Shown here: positions 43,171 through 52,070 of the stretch, in pieces
Layout of the letters: each line of letters opens with the position of its first letter
How positions within the stretch are numbered: the stretch's first letter is position 1
Source: Geomonas subterranea
GTDB taxonomy: Bacteria; Desulfobacterota; Desulfuromonadia; Geobacterales; Geobacteraceae
Direction of reading: 5' to 3'
Assembly: GCF_019063845.1 (NCBI RefSeq)
Contig: NZ_CP077683.1
Location: forward strand, 2,294,001-2,358,000
DNA: 64,000 nucleotides
Translations under genes and position numbers: made by a program
Notes under the pieces: model-generated
The model's input: only the letters and a program-made list of their open reading frames with translations
The model's database searches: none
Told to the model about the DNA's origin: nothing

Positions 43171-43206
43171 ACAAAAAGGGCTTAACCGTCGGCGGCTAAA
43201 CCCTTT
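43171..43206 (-). terminator. intrinsic terminator after PAP2 gene
   Basis: AAAGGG-TTA-CCG arm at 43175-43188 pairs with CGG-TAA-CCCTTT ending 43206. Read leftward it runs into TTTTTGTTT. Confidence 0.65.
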
Positions 43207-43379
43207 CCATGCGTTATCTGATCGCGGTGGCACCCCACCGCTCATCTGCTACGTATCGTTGGTTTAAGCGTTCCTGCTATCTTCGATGTGCTGTTGAAAT
43301 ATAAGGGATTTCGGCCTGCGATGCAAGGGAAAAAACCGGAAGCAAAGCCACGCCGGACGCGGCCGCACGTGGCAGCCGT

Positions 43380-44027
43380 TCAGTCGGAAGAGGCGCCGCG
43401 CCTGCAAAAAATGAGGCGTGAAACCATCACCTCGAGCAGAAGGGCGAGATAGGCGCCGACGACCACGTCGCTGAAAAAATGGTAGTTGGTGGCGACCAGG
43501 GCGACGCCGAGCAGAACGGAGGTAACGATGCCGATGGAGCGGGTTTCGGGGTAGAAGCGCCAGAGCGCCGCAAGAAGCGCGACGATGACCAGCATGTGTC
43601 CCGAAGGGAAACCTTCGCAGTGTTCCTTCATCTGGAACCAATGGAAGCCGTAGTCGCCCGGTGCACGCAGCCAATAGCGGGTATTGGAGCGACCAAAGGC
43701 AATTTTCAACAGCGCCTTGACGAGGTAGGACGCCGGCGCCAGCAGGAGAACCTCTTTGGCCAGCAGCGTGGCACGGTCCAGGATGCCCCTGCCGGAACGG
43801 AACAGGTACAGCACACAGGAACCGGCCGTGGAGACGATGACCACGGAAAGCAAAAGGTCGGGGAGCTCGGACGTTACCGCGCCCCAATGCCGGTTGGCGT
43901 AGAGGTAATCCCTGACGAAAGCGGCAACCGGTATGTCGATGTAGAAAACGCAGAGGACGGTGAAGGGGACCAAAAGCGCACCCATCACCGCCAGCCCGCG
44001 GGAAGTCCTGTCAGTCACATCGGTCAT
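43380..44027 (-). CDS. PAP2-superfamily membrane phosphatase
   Basis: 215 residues, five or six membrane helices. Acid phosphatase motifs: K-x6-R-x (KALLKIAFGR), PSGH (EGFPSGHML) and the third motif NYHFFSDVVVGAY with S-D in place of S-R-x5-H (SDVVVGAY keeps D). Substrates could be phosphatidic acid, phosphatidylglycerophosphate or undecaprenyl diphosphate. It stands alone, with its terminator about 170 bp downstream. Confidence 0.8.
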   Translation of the reverse strand: MTDVTDRTSRGLAVMGALLVPFTVLCVFYIDIPVAAFVRDYLYANRHWGAVTSELPDLLLSVVIVSTAGSCVLYLFRSGRGILDRATLLAKEVLLLAPASYLVKALLKIAFGRSNTRYWLRAPGDYGFHWFQMKEHCEGFPSGHMLVIVALLAALWRFYPETRSIGIVTSVLLGVALVATNYHFFSDVVVGAYLALLLEVMVSRLIFCRRGASSD

Positions 44028-44116
44028 GCAGATCCTGGCACATCGGCTTGATGTAGAACAGGGCTACACCTAACACAGATGCGGTCCAATATGAAGCCGA
44101 ATTTGCAGCATGCGCC

Positions 44117-44407
44117 CTAGTGACAGTTGCGGGCGAGGCACTCAAGGCAGTTCCTGAAGGTGCATACGCCGCAGGCATGTTCCATCAGCACCGGGATGTT
44201 GTTGGCCTTCGCCACCTGCATCGCCTCGATCTTCACGCGGTGCGACACCTTGTTGGTGAAGATCACCATCGCGTCGGCTTTTTTCAGCTTGGCGGCGATG
44301 TTGTTTTCGGAGGTGCTGAAAAACTGCAGCTTCACACCGGCGCGTTCGGCCTCCTCCAGGTAGTGTTTTCCCAAGCGGTCCATGCCGCCGATCAGAGCTA
44401 TGCACAT
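44117..44407 (-). CDS. DUF2325 family protein
   Basis: 96 residues from ATG 44407 (MCIALIGG, GAAGGAGGGCATT upstream). Pattern LIGGMDRLGKHY, MVIFTNKVSHRVKIEA and the C-terminal HACGVCTFRNCLECLARNC with five cysteines after the last helix. Members sit in iron-regulated clusters of anaerobes. Metal binding is likely. Second gene behind the Fur box with DUF3793. Confidence 0.75.
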   Translation of the reverse strand: MCIALIGGMDRLGKHYLEEAERAGVKLQFFSTSENNIAAKLKKADAMVIFTNKVSHRVKIEAMQVAKANNIPVLMEHACGVCTFRNCLECLARNCH

Positions 44408-44453
44408 AATGCCCTCCTTCGAGGCGCCGACGCCCCGGCTTTGATATTCACTT

Positions 44454-45197
44454 TCACGACACTGCCAAAAAAAGGGGGGCTTGCTGCTGGTACGCATCGG
44501 CAACAGTGCCGATGCGGGTTCTCAAGCACTCCACCGGGTTGCATCCGGAAGCGAGGCGATGCGACATCCGGCTGCGGCACTCGCGGTGGCATTGGGCAAG
44601 CCGCAGGCTCTGCTCCGGCTTGCCGAATATCTTCCAAGGCCCCTGGCAGGTGAAGGCTAGCGGCGCCCACCCCATGAAACCGATCACGTCCTTGAGCGGG
44701 TAGCCGAGGAACACGCCGATCTCGTGCGGGAACCCCTCCCCCGTCACACGCGTTTCCAGTTCGTCCAGGACCGCGTCGAAGTCGTGGACACTGCCATAGC
44801 CGGCCTTGCCCAGGATGATGCGCACGCTTTTCTGGGCGAGCAAACCGCCCAGTGCCTCGTGCGAGTAGAGCAGGAGCAAAATGGAAGAGCCGCGGTCGTC
44901 GAGAACCCGCACCTTGAGCCCGCTCTCTTCGAGGAGCGCTGCACCATACTCTTTCCAGAGGAGGTAGAGGTTGCGACCGCAGGAACGGCGCTTGTTGGCA
45001 AGGCAGACGAGGTTTGCCGGCTTGGCGCCCTGCAGTACCTCGGCAAGTTCCAGCGCGAGGAAGGAGGCGAGACATTCCTTATCGGTCGGGTAAAGCCCCG
45101 CGAAATCCTGCCACGCGGCCCTCGACAGGGTCGACCCGGGCGCACCGGCACCGTTTGCCGCTGACAATTCCTCTTTGATTCCAACAGCACTGCTCAT
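44454..45197 (-). CDS. DUF3793 family protein
   Basis: 247 residues from ATG 45197 (MSSAVGIKEEL, GGAGGGGAT upstream). DUF3793 marks: FLALELAEVLQGAKPANLVCL, LGKAGYGSVHDFDAVLDEL and FLGYPLKDVIGFMGW near the C-terminal third, followed by a Cys-rich tail (QCHRECRSRM). The role is unknown. In anaerobes it commonly lies near flavodoxin or iron genes. The Fur box 90 bp upstream points to induction in iron shortage. Confidence 0.75.
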   Translation of the reverse strand: MSSAVGIKEELSAANGAGAPGSTLSRAAWQDFAGLYPTDKECLASFLALELAEVLQGAKPANLVCLANKRRSCGRNLYLLWKEYGAALLEESGLKVRVLDDRGSSILLLLYSHEALGGLLAQKSVRIILGKAGYGSVHDFDAVLDELETRVTGEGFPHEIGVFLGYPLKDVIGFMGWAPLAFTCQGPWKIFGKPEQSLRLAQCHRECRSRMSHRLASGCNPVECLRTRIGTVADAYQQQAPLFLAVS

Positions 45198-45286
45198 ATC
45201 CCCTCCACAGCTCCTGACAATGGATCCCGCCTGATTCACATCACGTTACCCGCACTGACTGAATCTTTTCAAATGACCACTACAGC

Positions 45287-45305
45287 GATAATGAAAACTG
45301 TTATC
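45287..45305 (-). promoter_or_regulatory. Fur box
   Basis: GATAATGAAAACTGTTATC matches the 19-base Fur consensus at 15 positions, and the outer GATAA/TTATC arms are perfect. It precedes the leftward DUF3793-DUF2325 genes by about 90 bp. Confidence 0.8.
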
Positions 45306-45466
45306 AGTTTTATAAAGAAGATACTGCCTTATGTCAACAGCTAAATTTTGCGGAAGTTTTTTGGGAGCGGGATGGATGGATACAGCGAGGGTGAAGGCGG
45401 GATTCCCGTTATGAAAGTCGCGCCGACCTCTGCTACCGCCAGAGGCCGAGGCGTGGGCCTTTTATG

Positions 45467-45865
45467 TCAGTTGCCCCAAGACTCAGTGAGCTGCAGCGCC
45501 CTTTTCAGAGCGTCATCCGCAGCGGCGACGTTGTCAGGTTCGCCCAAGAGGGCCTCAACCCATTGGTTCATACCATGAATGCGACGCACCTCAGGCAGCG
45601 AGGAAGTCAGCAGCGACTCCAGTTCCGGGCTCTTGTCCTCGAAGTCGATGTCGAGATACCACAGGGCCAGGAGGTACGAGGCTATCCCCTGCTCCGACTT
45701 GAACCCCTTGCTCTCTGCGAGTTCGGTGGCGCCGGCAAGGAATTGTCAGCGCTGGTCGCGCTCGATCTTGTGGTAATCGGTCAAGTCCCGCATCAAAGCG
45801 GCATCCAGTCGCTCCAAGAACGCGGCCCGCGCCACGTCGTTCATTGGCTCAGTTCTGATTTCCAT
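45467..45865 (-). pseudogene. T6SS cargo-associated protein with nonsense codon
   Basis: A 132-codon frame from ATG 45865 (GGGGAGGTGTC upstream) interrupted at codon 40 by TGA (45748-45746). After the stop the same frame carries on with good protein texture (LAGATELAESKGF, ASYLLALWYLDIDFE, HGMNQWVEALLG) to TGA 45467. The usual residue at the break in relatives next to DUF4123 genes would be tryptophan (TGG to TGA). No redox cysteine or hairpin suggests selenocysteine. Probably an immunity- or cargo-associated gene that has been inactivated. Confidence 0.6.
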
Positions 45866-46078
45866 GACACCTCCCCAATCCTCTGATAGCCCCAGGCGAT
45901 GCTCCTTCTGTCATCACGCGATGCGGCGTCGGTAAGGAAAAACTTTCTTGCCGTTCCCGGGGCATTTTCCTCTGCAACTATCCACTGTACCGGTCCGAAA
46001 AACTCTGCAGCCTCCTCGTCTGTGCATCCGGGGAGGTATTTTCTGAGGACCGATGGGTCATAAAACCTGAAGTCCGGG
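45841..46078 (-). pseudogene. remnant of a DUF4123 adaptor gene
   Basis: A frame without a start begins inside the vgrG stop and reads NPDFRFYDPSVLRKYLPG, then EFFGPVQWIVAEEN, up to a TGA at 45843-45841. This is the C-terminal end of a DUF4123 T6SS adaptor; the N-terminal 150 or more codons are gone. It lies directly after vgrG where a full adaptor gene is expected, so a deletion has joined the two genes. Confidence 0.6.
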
Positions 46079-48010
46079 TTATCCTGCTTCTTTTGGCGGT
46101 TTCGGCTGCTCCGGCGATGCGCCAGGGCAAGAGGCCGGCGGCGCCCCGCTGGTCAGGATATTGCCGACTATGGTAACTCCCGCAGGACTCACCGTGATGA
46201 AGTTACCGCCCACCCTCAGCGACACCTGGGTTAAAGACTCCAACACCACGCTTTTGGCCGCCTGAATGTGTATATCCTCCCCTGACTGCAGGGCGTACTT
46301 TGTTGCCACCTTCACGTGGACGTCGGCACCCACCGACAGGGAAAGGTCGCCACCAACCTTCTGGTGCAGATCTCCCATGACCAGCAGGTGCTGATCGCGG
46401 GACACCTTCTCCAGCCGGTCCCGGTTCACAACCAAGTGGCGGTCCTGTCCCACCCACTCCAGTGAATCCACCTTTACCAGATTCACCTGCTCCCGTTCCG
46501 CGTGAAGGTACAGATGCTCTTCTCCTTTTTTGTCCTCAAAGCGCAGTTCGTTGTGCCCTCGTCTCTCCGGCGTCGAACACGACTTGATACAACTTCTGGT
46601 CTTTTGCTCGGGCAACTGGTACGGCGGCAGATTCATGCCGTTATAGAGTTGGCCGATGATGATGGGCCGGTCCGGATCGCCTTCCAGGAATTCCACCACG
46701 ACCTCCTGCCCCACCCGCGGCACGAAGAAGGCGCCCCAGCCGCTTCCGGCCCAAGGGTGGCTCACCCTGATCCAGCACGAACAGCTGTCGTCCCGTTTCC
46801 CCGCACGGTCCCAGTGGAAGTGGACCTTCACCCGGCCATGCCGGTCGGTCCATATCTCCTCTCCGGGAGGCCCGACGATGACAGCGGTTTGCGCCCCCTG
46901 GACCACGGGCTTTGGCGTCAAACGTGACGGATGGTACGGTGTCAGATGAGGGATGCACTCAAAGCTGTTCCGGTAACTGGATATGCAGTCGGCAGCGTAG
47001 CCTTCCATCGCCTCATGCTTTACCGACACCAGGAGGAACTCCTTTCCGTCGAGACCGGGGCTGCAATGATCCCTGAGTTGGAAACGGTAGCCACTGGCAA
47101 AGGCACGGCAGTCGCTACTGCCAATCAGGACCGTTGCGAAGGTTTCTTCTTCCTCCATGCGGATCTTTGCCAGTCGATCACCAGTCGCCTTGTTACCATA
47201 GCATCCGGGGGCGTCGTAGATGTCGCATTTTGCCGCCTGTGCCCGGGCTGCACCGGGAGCCTCCGATTTCAAGCTGGTGTTGGGAATGGTGAAGTTGTAG
47301 TCGTCCAGGGAGTATTTCGCGGGATGCATGTATCGCGTGACTTCCAGAGAGGTAATGACGTCCTGGTTCCTGGTGCCCGTTGCGTTGGGGCGCGATGAAG
47401 CGTCCTGCTGAAACGGGCACGGGAGGTTTGCGTCCGGGGAATCAGCGATGATCATGGTGTGTTTGCCGTCTTCATGCCGGAAGAAATAGAAGAGCCCTTC
47501 TTCCTCAAGAAGCCGGGAGACGAAGTTGAAGGTGGTTTCGCGGTACTGGACGCAGAACTCTCTTTTGTCGTAGCTCCCCCGCAAATCGAAGCGGTACCAG
47601 GTAAAACCAAGGCTGTCGAATACCTGCTCCACGATCTCCGGGGTTGAGCGGTTCTGAAATATCCTTATGTCGGCGCACTTGCTGAGGGTCCAGAACCAGG
47701 AAACCAGGGTGCACCTGTAAAAGGAGAAGCCGCGATCTTCTCCGTCCTCGCCGCTCGATCTGCCTTGGGAGAAGCTTGAAATGATCCCGTTCAGGTACCT
47801 ATTGTTGCCGTTGGCCAAGGTTATGGAGACCGTTGCGTTGCTGCCCGGCAGGGCTTCGAGCGGAATCGCGTGACGTTCAGACAGCAAAGACAGCTCGAAG
47901 TTGAAACTGCGGGAGATCCCCTCCTCTCCCGTTAGATCCGTCAAGAGAAGGGCATCTTCACCCAGTGAGGTGCGTATGGAAATGAGCCTGTCACGCTGTG
48001 TGATCGCCAT
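46079..48010 (-). CDS. vgrG: type VI secretion spike VgrG (TssI)
   Basis: 643 residues. gp27-like N-terminal part (LISIRTSLGEDALLLTDLTGEEGIS; FHLH-equivalent FYRCTLVSWFWTLSKCADIRIFQ), gp5-like OB fold (IWTDRHGRVKVHFHWDR; WIRVSHPWAGSGWG; GQEVVVEFLEGDPDRPIIIG), then a beta-helix with repeated DLHQKV-GGDLSLSV-type lines and a short Pro-rich tail. No extra effector domain. It forms the spike tip on the Hcp tube. Last intact gene of the T6SS operon. Confidence 0.95.
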   Translation of the reverse strand: MAITQRDRLISIRTSLGEDALLLTDLTGEEGISRSFNFELSLLSERHAIPLEALPGSNATVSITLANGNNRYLNGIISSFSQGRSSGEDGEDRGFSFYRCTLVSWFWTLSKCADIRIFQNRSTPEIVEQVFDSLGFTWYRFDLRGSYDKREFCVQYRETTFNFVSRLLEEEGLFYFFRHEDGKHTMIIADSPDANLPCPFQQDASSRPNATGTRNQDVITSLEVTRYMHPAKYSLDDYNFTIPNTSLKSEAPGAARAQAAKCDIYDAPGCYGNKATGDRLAKIRMEEEETFATVLIGSSDCRAFASGYRFQLRDHCSPGLDGKEFLLVSVKHEAMEGYAADCISSYRNSFECIPHLTPYHPSRLTPKPVVQGAQTAVIVGPPGEEIWTDRHGRVKVHFHWDRAGKRDDSCSCWIRVSHPWAGSGWGAFFVPRVGQEVVVEFLEGDPDRPIIIGQLYNGMNLPPYQLPEQKTRSCIKSCSTPERRGHNELRFEDKKGEEHLYLHAEREQVNLVKVDSLEWVGQDRHLVVNRDRLEKVSRDQHLLVMGDLHQKVGGDLSLSVGADVHVKVATKYALQSGEDIHIQAAKSVVLESLTQVSLRVGGNFITVSPAGVTIVGNILTSGAPPASCPGASPEQPKPPKEAG

Positions 48011-48082
48011 GCGCTACACCTCACCTGTTATGCGATAACGACCCATTTTGCTTTTCACGTCTGGCCCGCACTTCTTCCGGGC

Positions 48083-48214
48083 TCAACCAGGGAAACTGCA
48101 CCGCCGCATCGCACGGTTTTCTCGGTCAGCGGATTCCTGCAGTTCCTGCAGCCCGTGCGACTTCTTGCGCGCTAGCTCTGGCGCCAGTGCCCTCTTTATC
48201 GCATCTGCAAACAT
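48083..48214 (-). CDS. possible 43-aa protein between tssG and vgrG
   Basis: ATG 48214 with GGGGAAGCC upstream, 13 bp after the tssG stop, then a basic helical sequence (MFADAIKRALAPELARKK...). Before the stop, another frame continues with PWLSPEEVRARREKQ to about 48011. This suggests a one-base shift in a longer gene of about 65 codons. No family recognised. Confidence 0.3.
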   Translation of the reverse strand: MFADAIKRALAPELARKKSHGLQELQESADRENRAMRRCSFPG

Positions 48215-48227
48215 GGCTTCCCCACTT

Positions 48228-49229
48228 TTACGAAGCTGTCAAATTCGAGACTTCGTCGGGATCGATGGTCACGAACGGGTCCGCATCGAGCACGGAGCCT
48301 GGTGCTTTGAGCCAGGTGGAACGGCCAAGCCTTGCTGCATCGGTAGTTGCCCCGCCGAGCCTGCACCCGGGAATTTCCTCTTTCCTCAAAAAGAGCCGGA
48401 CCTCGAACTCGTACTCGGGTCCCACCAGGAACCTGATCAGTGGAACCAGCTGTTTCAGTCTCAACTCTGACGACAGATCAATGAAGTCGTGGAAAGCCAT
48501 AGGCCCCAGACAAAGCCGGAAGGTGGACTGAATGTCGCAAGTCTGGCTGCCACAGACGGCGTCGACACCAAGCAGGCAATTGTTCTGGCCCAGCATGGTC
48601 CGGTCCGACGGCTCCAGGTTGACGGTGCGCGGCACCAATGGCTCGACATCGGCATCCACGCCGAGCAGACTTTGCACGATCCGGGCGATCGTACCGGCTG
48701 AGGCCGTCTGCCGACTTGCCAGGCCGCAAAAGTGCAGCAATGCCTCCTCCGATGCTGAGATCTTATCCCGAAGCCCCTCGGTCCCGAGTCCGAGAAAGCT
48801 GAAGAGATGATTGGAGACGACATCGCTGTTGTCGCTTTTCTTCTGTGGCAAAAGCGAGTTGCGCTTCCAGCCACGGTAAAAGATGGAGATGAGGCGGTGA
48901 TGAAAGAGGTCATAGAAGTCGCCCATGGCGTGATCGTTCGCCCTCTCCCGCTCCAAAAGCAGTTCATGGTACCAATGCGGCAATACTCCCGACGGACCGA
49001 TGAGCCCCATCATGGCAACTTCTACTTTGGCAGATCCGTCCTCATCGACGGTAGTCCCGGTGATGTCGCCTGTCGCAAACCCAAAGCCTTTCCTCACTGT
49101 GAAGCGGATTTTTTCGGTGTCTGGCGATGAGGGTGCTGCTACGTCGTGGTGGCCCCGATACATCCGTTCCAGCAGACGGACGGTCGCAAAGAAACTCCGA
49201 CCAGACTGATTCGGCGCATTTACTTTCAC
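48228..49229 (-). CDS. tssG: T6SS baseplate protein TssG
   Basis: 333 residues. VasB/ImpH family: N-terminal FFATVRLLERMY, IRFTVRKGFGFATGDI, MMGLIGPSGVLPHWYHELLLERER, HRLISIFYRGWKR. Forms the baseplate wedge with TssF, TssE and TssK. Overlaps the tssF stop by four bases. Confidence 0.94.
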   Translation of the reverse strand: MKVNAPNQSGRSFFATVRLLERMYRGHHDVAAPSSPDTEKIRFTVRKGFGFATGDITGTTVDEDGSAKVEVAMMGLIGPSGVLPHWYHELLLERERANDHAMGDFYDLFHHRLISIFYRGWKRNSLLPQKKSDNSDVVSNHLFSFLGLGTEGLRDKISASEEALLHFCGLASRQTASAGTIARIVQSLLGVDADVEPLVPRTVNLEPSDRTMLGQNNCLLGVDAVCGSQTCDIQSTFRLCLGPMAFHDFIDLSSELRLKQLVPLIRFLVGPEYEFEVRLFLRKEEIPGCRLGGATTDAARLGRSTWLKAPGSVLDADPFVTIDPDEVSNLTAS

Positions 49230-51004
49230 AGCAGCACCTTGTCGCCGGTTCTGGGAGGCCAGCGTTTGATGACCGCGTCGCTGCTTGCGCTCACGGCCAC
49301 AAGCTGCACGAGTGAGTTGACCGCCACGTACTGCCCCAGGAACCTCTCCAAAATGGAGGCGAAGAGGTAAACGCCGCTGCCCACGTACCTCTCTTCATCG
49401 AATACAACGGTCACTTCCAACCCGCGGCAGAACCCTGCTCCCATTCTCCTGGTAACCGTTCGGGACCTCACCGACACGATGCCGTTTATCTGGTGCCGGG
49501 TGGTAGAGGACGAGGCAAAGTCATACAGCGACAGGAGTTGCCTCAGCGCTCCGGCACCTCCTTCAACAATGGAAATGTGGTTCAGGGAGAGATGGGAGAT
49601 CAGGCGGCGTTGCTGCCCCCCTTCGAGGAACGGACGAAGAGAGGGGGTCGGTTTGAGAAGGCAGTTGATGAAGGCGAGCGGCGCGGTAGATTCCGTGTCG
49701 AAATCTCCGGCAGGATCGCCGAAAGGAAGCCTAACGGGGAGGTCGCGGTTGGAGCAGGTCACGCGCACCAGAAGCGTTTCTTCCAACGGAGCAATCGCAG
49801 CTTGGTCAAGTTCGCAAACGGAAAGAAAAGCGTCGGTGCCCCCGTCGTGCAGGCGCGATGTAGGCCGCCGCTGCATCTGCCATAAACCTGCACCATCCTC
49901 CCCACCGCTCCCCGAGAATACGGGGCGGTAGCGCTTTACCTCACCGGGGGAAGTTGCCCCGGTAGCTGTGACCTCATCGACACTGAGTACCTCGAGGGCC
50001 CCCTCACGTCTCAGGTCGGGTATGATCCTGTACTCGCTCTTGCCGTGGTTGTGCCTGATCGGCTCGGCTATCTTCTGGAAAACATTGACGACAGGGGTCG
50101 CATAGAGGCAGAAGGTCTCCGCCCCGACCACTACAGACTCCGGCGCAGCGGTGTCGAGGTAAAAAAGCAGCTCGACGGCATCACCGAAGGCCGCACCTTT
50201 CCAGAGCACCGACAGCCCGTTGAGATCGATGAAAAGGAACTTGTGCGGAAACGCGAAGTACTCGAGGAGCAGCCGATATCCCGGGAAAGACTGTTCCGGG
50301 TACGGCAGAAGCTCCTCATCTGCAGCAAAGCCGACAGGCCGCAGGGAATCGGGCGGCAGTTGCATGGAATCAGCGAACGATGCACCGGCCGGCACGTATT
50401 CAACTGAGCAGAGGTGATTCAGCAGCAGTTGGTACAGCGGGAAGACGTGCTGGGGCTGGCCGTTCAGATAAAAGCGCAGCGTATCGCCCGCAAAGCCGGA
50501 GGCGCTGTGCAGCAACAACCGAACCCGCACCACCTGCTGTGCGCCTTTTACCAGCTTTACCGGCGCCTCTAACGACGCATCGATGACCTCCACGGGAAGA
50601 AGGGCGACAGGGTAGACAGTCTTGAATTGGCACGGCACGTCGTCAACCGGTTTGGAGAAGAGAGGCGTCCCTTTGGCGATCTCGTACCCCCCCTGCGGCA
50701 CGTTCCTGAAGAGGGGTGCGAACTTCACCACCGCGCAGGACGGGATCGGAGCCGTCAGTTGCGGATAGACAACCTGCAAAAGCGCCTGGGTGATCTCCGG
50801 CAGACCATCGTCGATCTTGCGCTGGATGCGGGCGCACAAAAAGGCGAATGCCTCGATCAGGCGCTCGGTGTGCGGGTCCTCGCACTTGCCCGGCTCAAGC
50901 AGGAGCCTCCCCGCCACCTTGGGATACTTCCTGGCGAAACCGCTTCCCGTGTCGCGCAGGTAGCTGAGCTCTCTTTCGAAGTAGTAGAGGATGTCATCGG
51001 GCAT
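49226..51004 (-). CDS. tssF: T6SS baseplate protein TssF
   Basis: 592 residues. VasA/ImpG family: YYFERELSYLRDTGSGFARKYPKVAGRL at the N-terminus, HTERLIEAFAFLCARIQRKIDDGLPEI, VYPQLTAPIPS. Baseplate wedge partner of TssG, and the two stop and start codons overlap. Confidence 0.95.
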   Translation of the reverse strand: MPDDILYYFERELSYLRDTGSGFARKYPKVAGRLLLEPGKCEDPHTERLIEAFAFLCARIQRKIDDGLPEITQALLQVVYPQLTAPIPSCAVVKFAPLFRNVPQGGYEIAKGTPLFSKPVDDVPCQFKTVYPVALLPVEVIDASLEAPVKLVKGAQQVVRVRLLLHSASGFAGDTLRFYLNGQPQHVFPLYQLLLNHLCSVEYVPAGASFADSMQLPPDSLRPVGFAADEELLPYPEQSFPGYRLLLEYFAFPHKFLFIDLNGLSVLWKGAAFGDAVELLFYLDTAAPESVVVGAETFCLYATPVVNVFQKIAEPIRHNHGKSEYRIIPDLRREGALEVLSVDEVTATGATSPGEVKRYRPVFSGSGGEDGAGLWQMQRRPTSRLHDGGTDAFLSVCELDQAAIAPLEETLLVRVTCSNRDLPVRLPFGDPAGDFDTESTAPLAFINCLLKPTPSLRPFLEGGQQRRLISHLSLNHISIVEGGAGALRQLLSLYDFASSSTTRHQINGIVSVRSRTVTRRMGAGFCRGLEVTVVFDEERYVGSGVYLFASILERFLGQYVAVNSLVQLVAVSASSDAVIKRWPPRTGDKVLL

Positions 51005-51010
51005 AATCGA

Positions 51011-51541
51011 TCACGAGAGGATGGTATAGCTGCCGCTGTTGATGTCGAAATGGGTGTCGAAGGCCGTCGGGAGTGCTACCGGCTCGACTTGCAGTAACGC
51101 CTCGATCCGGAAGTTCAGGGCCCGCTCTCCCTGCTCCGGTCCCAAAGAGACCGTCACGTCCTTCAGTCGCGGCTCGAAGCACTCAAGGAGCCTGATGATT
51201 TCCAGGCGAATCGCCTGCTGAACATGGTGTGAACGCGGGTTCTCCAGGCTGAAGTCACGGCTGCCATAACTGAGAATGGATCGATGCAGATGGGAATCCA
51301 GGGGAACCGGCACGTACGGGGCCAGGCCCCCGCGCGGGTTTGCACTCCGGAAGGACCTGGTGTTGAAAAGGTTCTCCAGGTCGCGCAGCACCGAGTCGAT
51401 CAGCGACCTGAGACTGTCGCGGGAGGAGCAGGCGGTTTCGGCCGGACATTCAGGCTCGCGGTCGGTGAGCCTGTCCAGTAAGGATCTTCTCGGTTCCGGC
51501 TGGTATCGCATGCGCCCTCCCGCCATCGGCAGCATTGTCAT
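51011..51541 (-). CDS. tssE: T6SS baseplate protein TssE (gp25-like)
   Basis: About 176 residues from ATG 51541, which overlaps the hcp stop (TAATG). gp25-like core: LLDRLTD, SLRSLIDSVLRDLENLFNTR, with RSILSYGSRDFS and IRLLECFEPRLKDVTVSL near the end. The E-P-R in FEPRL is the EPR motif of TssE. Builds the sheath-proximal baseplate. Confidence 0.92.
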   Translation of the reverse strand: MTMLPMAGGRMRYQPEPRRSLLDRLTDREPECPAETACSSRDSLRSLIDSVLRDLENLFNTRSFRSANPRGGLAPYVPVPLDSHLHRSILSYGSRDFSLENPRSHHVQQAIRLEIIRLLECFEPRLKDVTVSLGPEQGERALNFRIEALLQVEPVALPTAFDTHFDINSGSYTILS

Positions 51542-52038
51542 TACACTTTCTTGTTGGTCTCGAGGTTCCACCCGGCTGCCACTTGTCCCCCGCCGGAGCC
51601 GTCGGAGCGGTTTTGCTGGGTGTAGGCGAGTTCGATCTTGCCGTAGTTGAAGGCGATCTCCTCGACCGGGATGGGTTCGCCGCCGTGGGCGCTGCCGCCG
51701 GGGCGGTTGAGGCTGATGATGACGTTGGAGAGTTTGTACTCCATGTACTTGAGCTTATCCCCTCCGGCCCGGCAGATTTCCAGCGTGACGCTGGGGATGT
51801 GCCTGCCGGTGGCGCAGGCCTCGAACAGCTTGGGGCTCGCCTTGTCCAGCACCTTGACAATGCTGAAGTCGGAGAAGCTCGCCCGCTCCGCGGAGGCACC
51901 ACCCGCGCTGCTGGCGGTGCCTGAGGCGGGCTGGGTGACGGAGAAGTTGTAGGATAGAACCTCGATCCAGTCCCGGTGCTTGTCGTCGCTGCTCTCTCCG
52001 GGGATTCCCTCTATCTTCAGGAAGGCATCAAAGGCCAT
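51541..52038 (-). CDS. hcp: T6SS tube protein Hcp (TssD)
   Basis: 165 residues starting MAFDAFLKIEGIPGES. Hcp marks: IEVLSYNFSVTQPASGTAS, ASFSDFSIVKVLDKASPKLFEAC, GGDKLKYMEYKLSNVIIS and IAFNYGKIELAYTQQ. Ring protein of the inner tube and also a secreted marker. It sits between tssC and tssE as in many deltaproteobacterial loci. Confidence 0.96.
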   Translation of the reverse strand: MAFDAFLKIEGIPGESSDDKHRDWIEVLSYNFSVTQPASGTASSAGGASAERASFSDFSIVKVLDKASPKLFEACATGRHIPSVTLEICRAGGDKLKYMEYKLSNVIISLNRPGGSAHGGEPIPVEEIAFNYGKIELAYTQQNRSDGSGGGQVAAGWNLETNKKV

Positions 52039-52070
52039 GGTGCATCCTCCTTTTGCGCATTTTCACCACT

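Noticed and set aside
45746-45748. In-frame TGA in the gene at 45467-45865 as a second selenocysteine codon
   Set aside because: The surrounding residues (R-x-Q-F) form no redox motif, tryptophan is the natural residue, and I saw no suitable hairpin. A nonsense mutation fits better, especially beside another broken gene.
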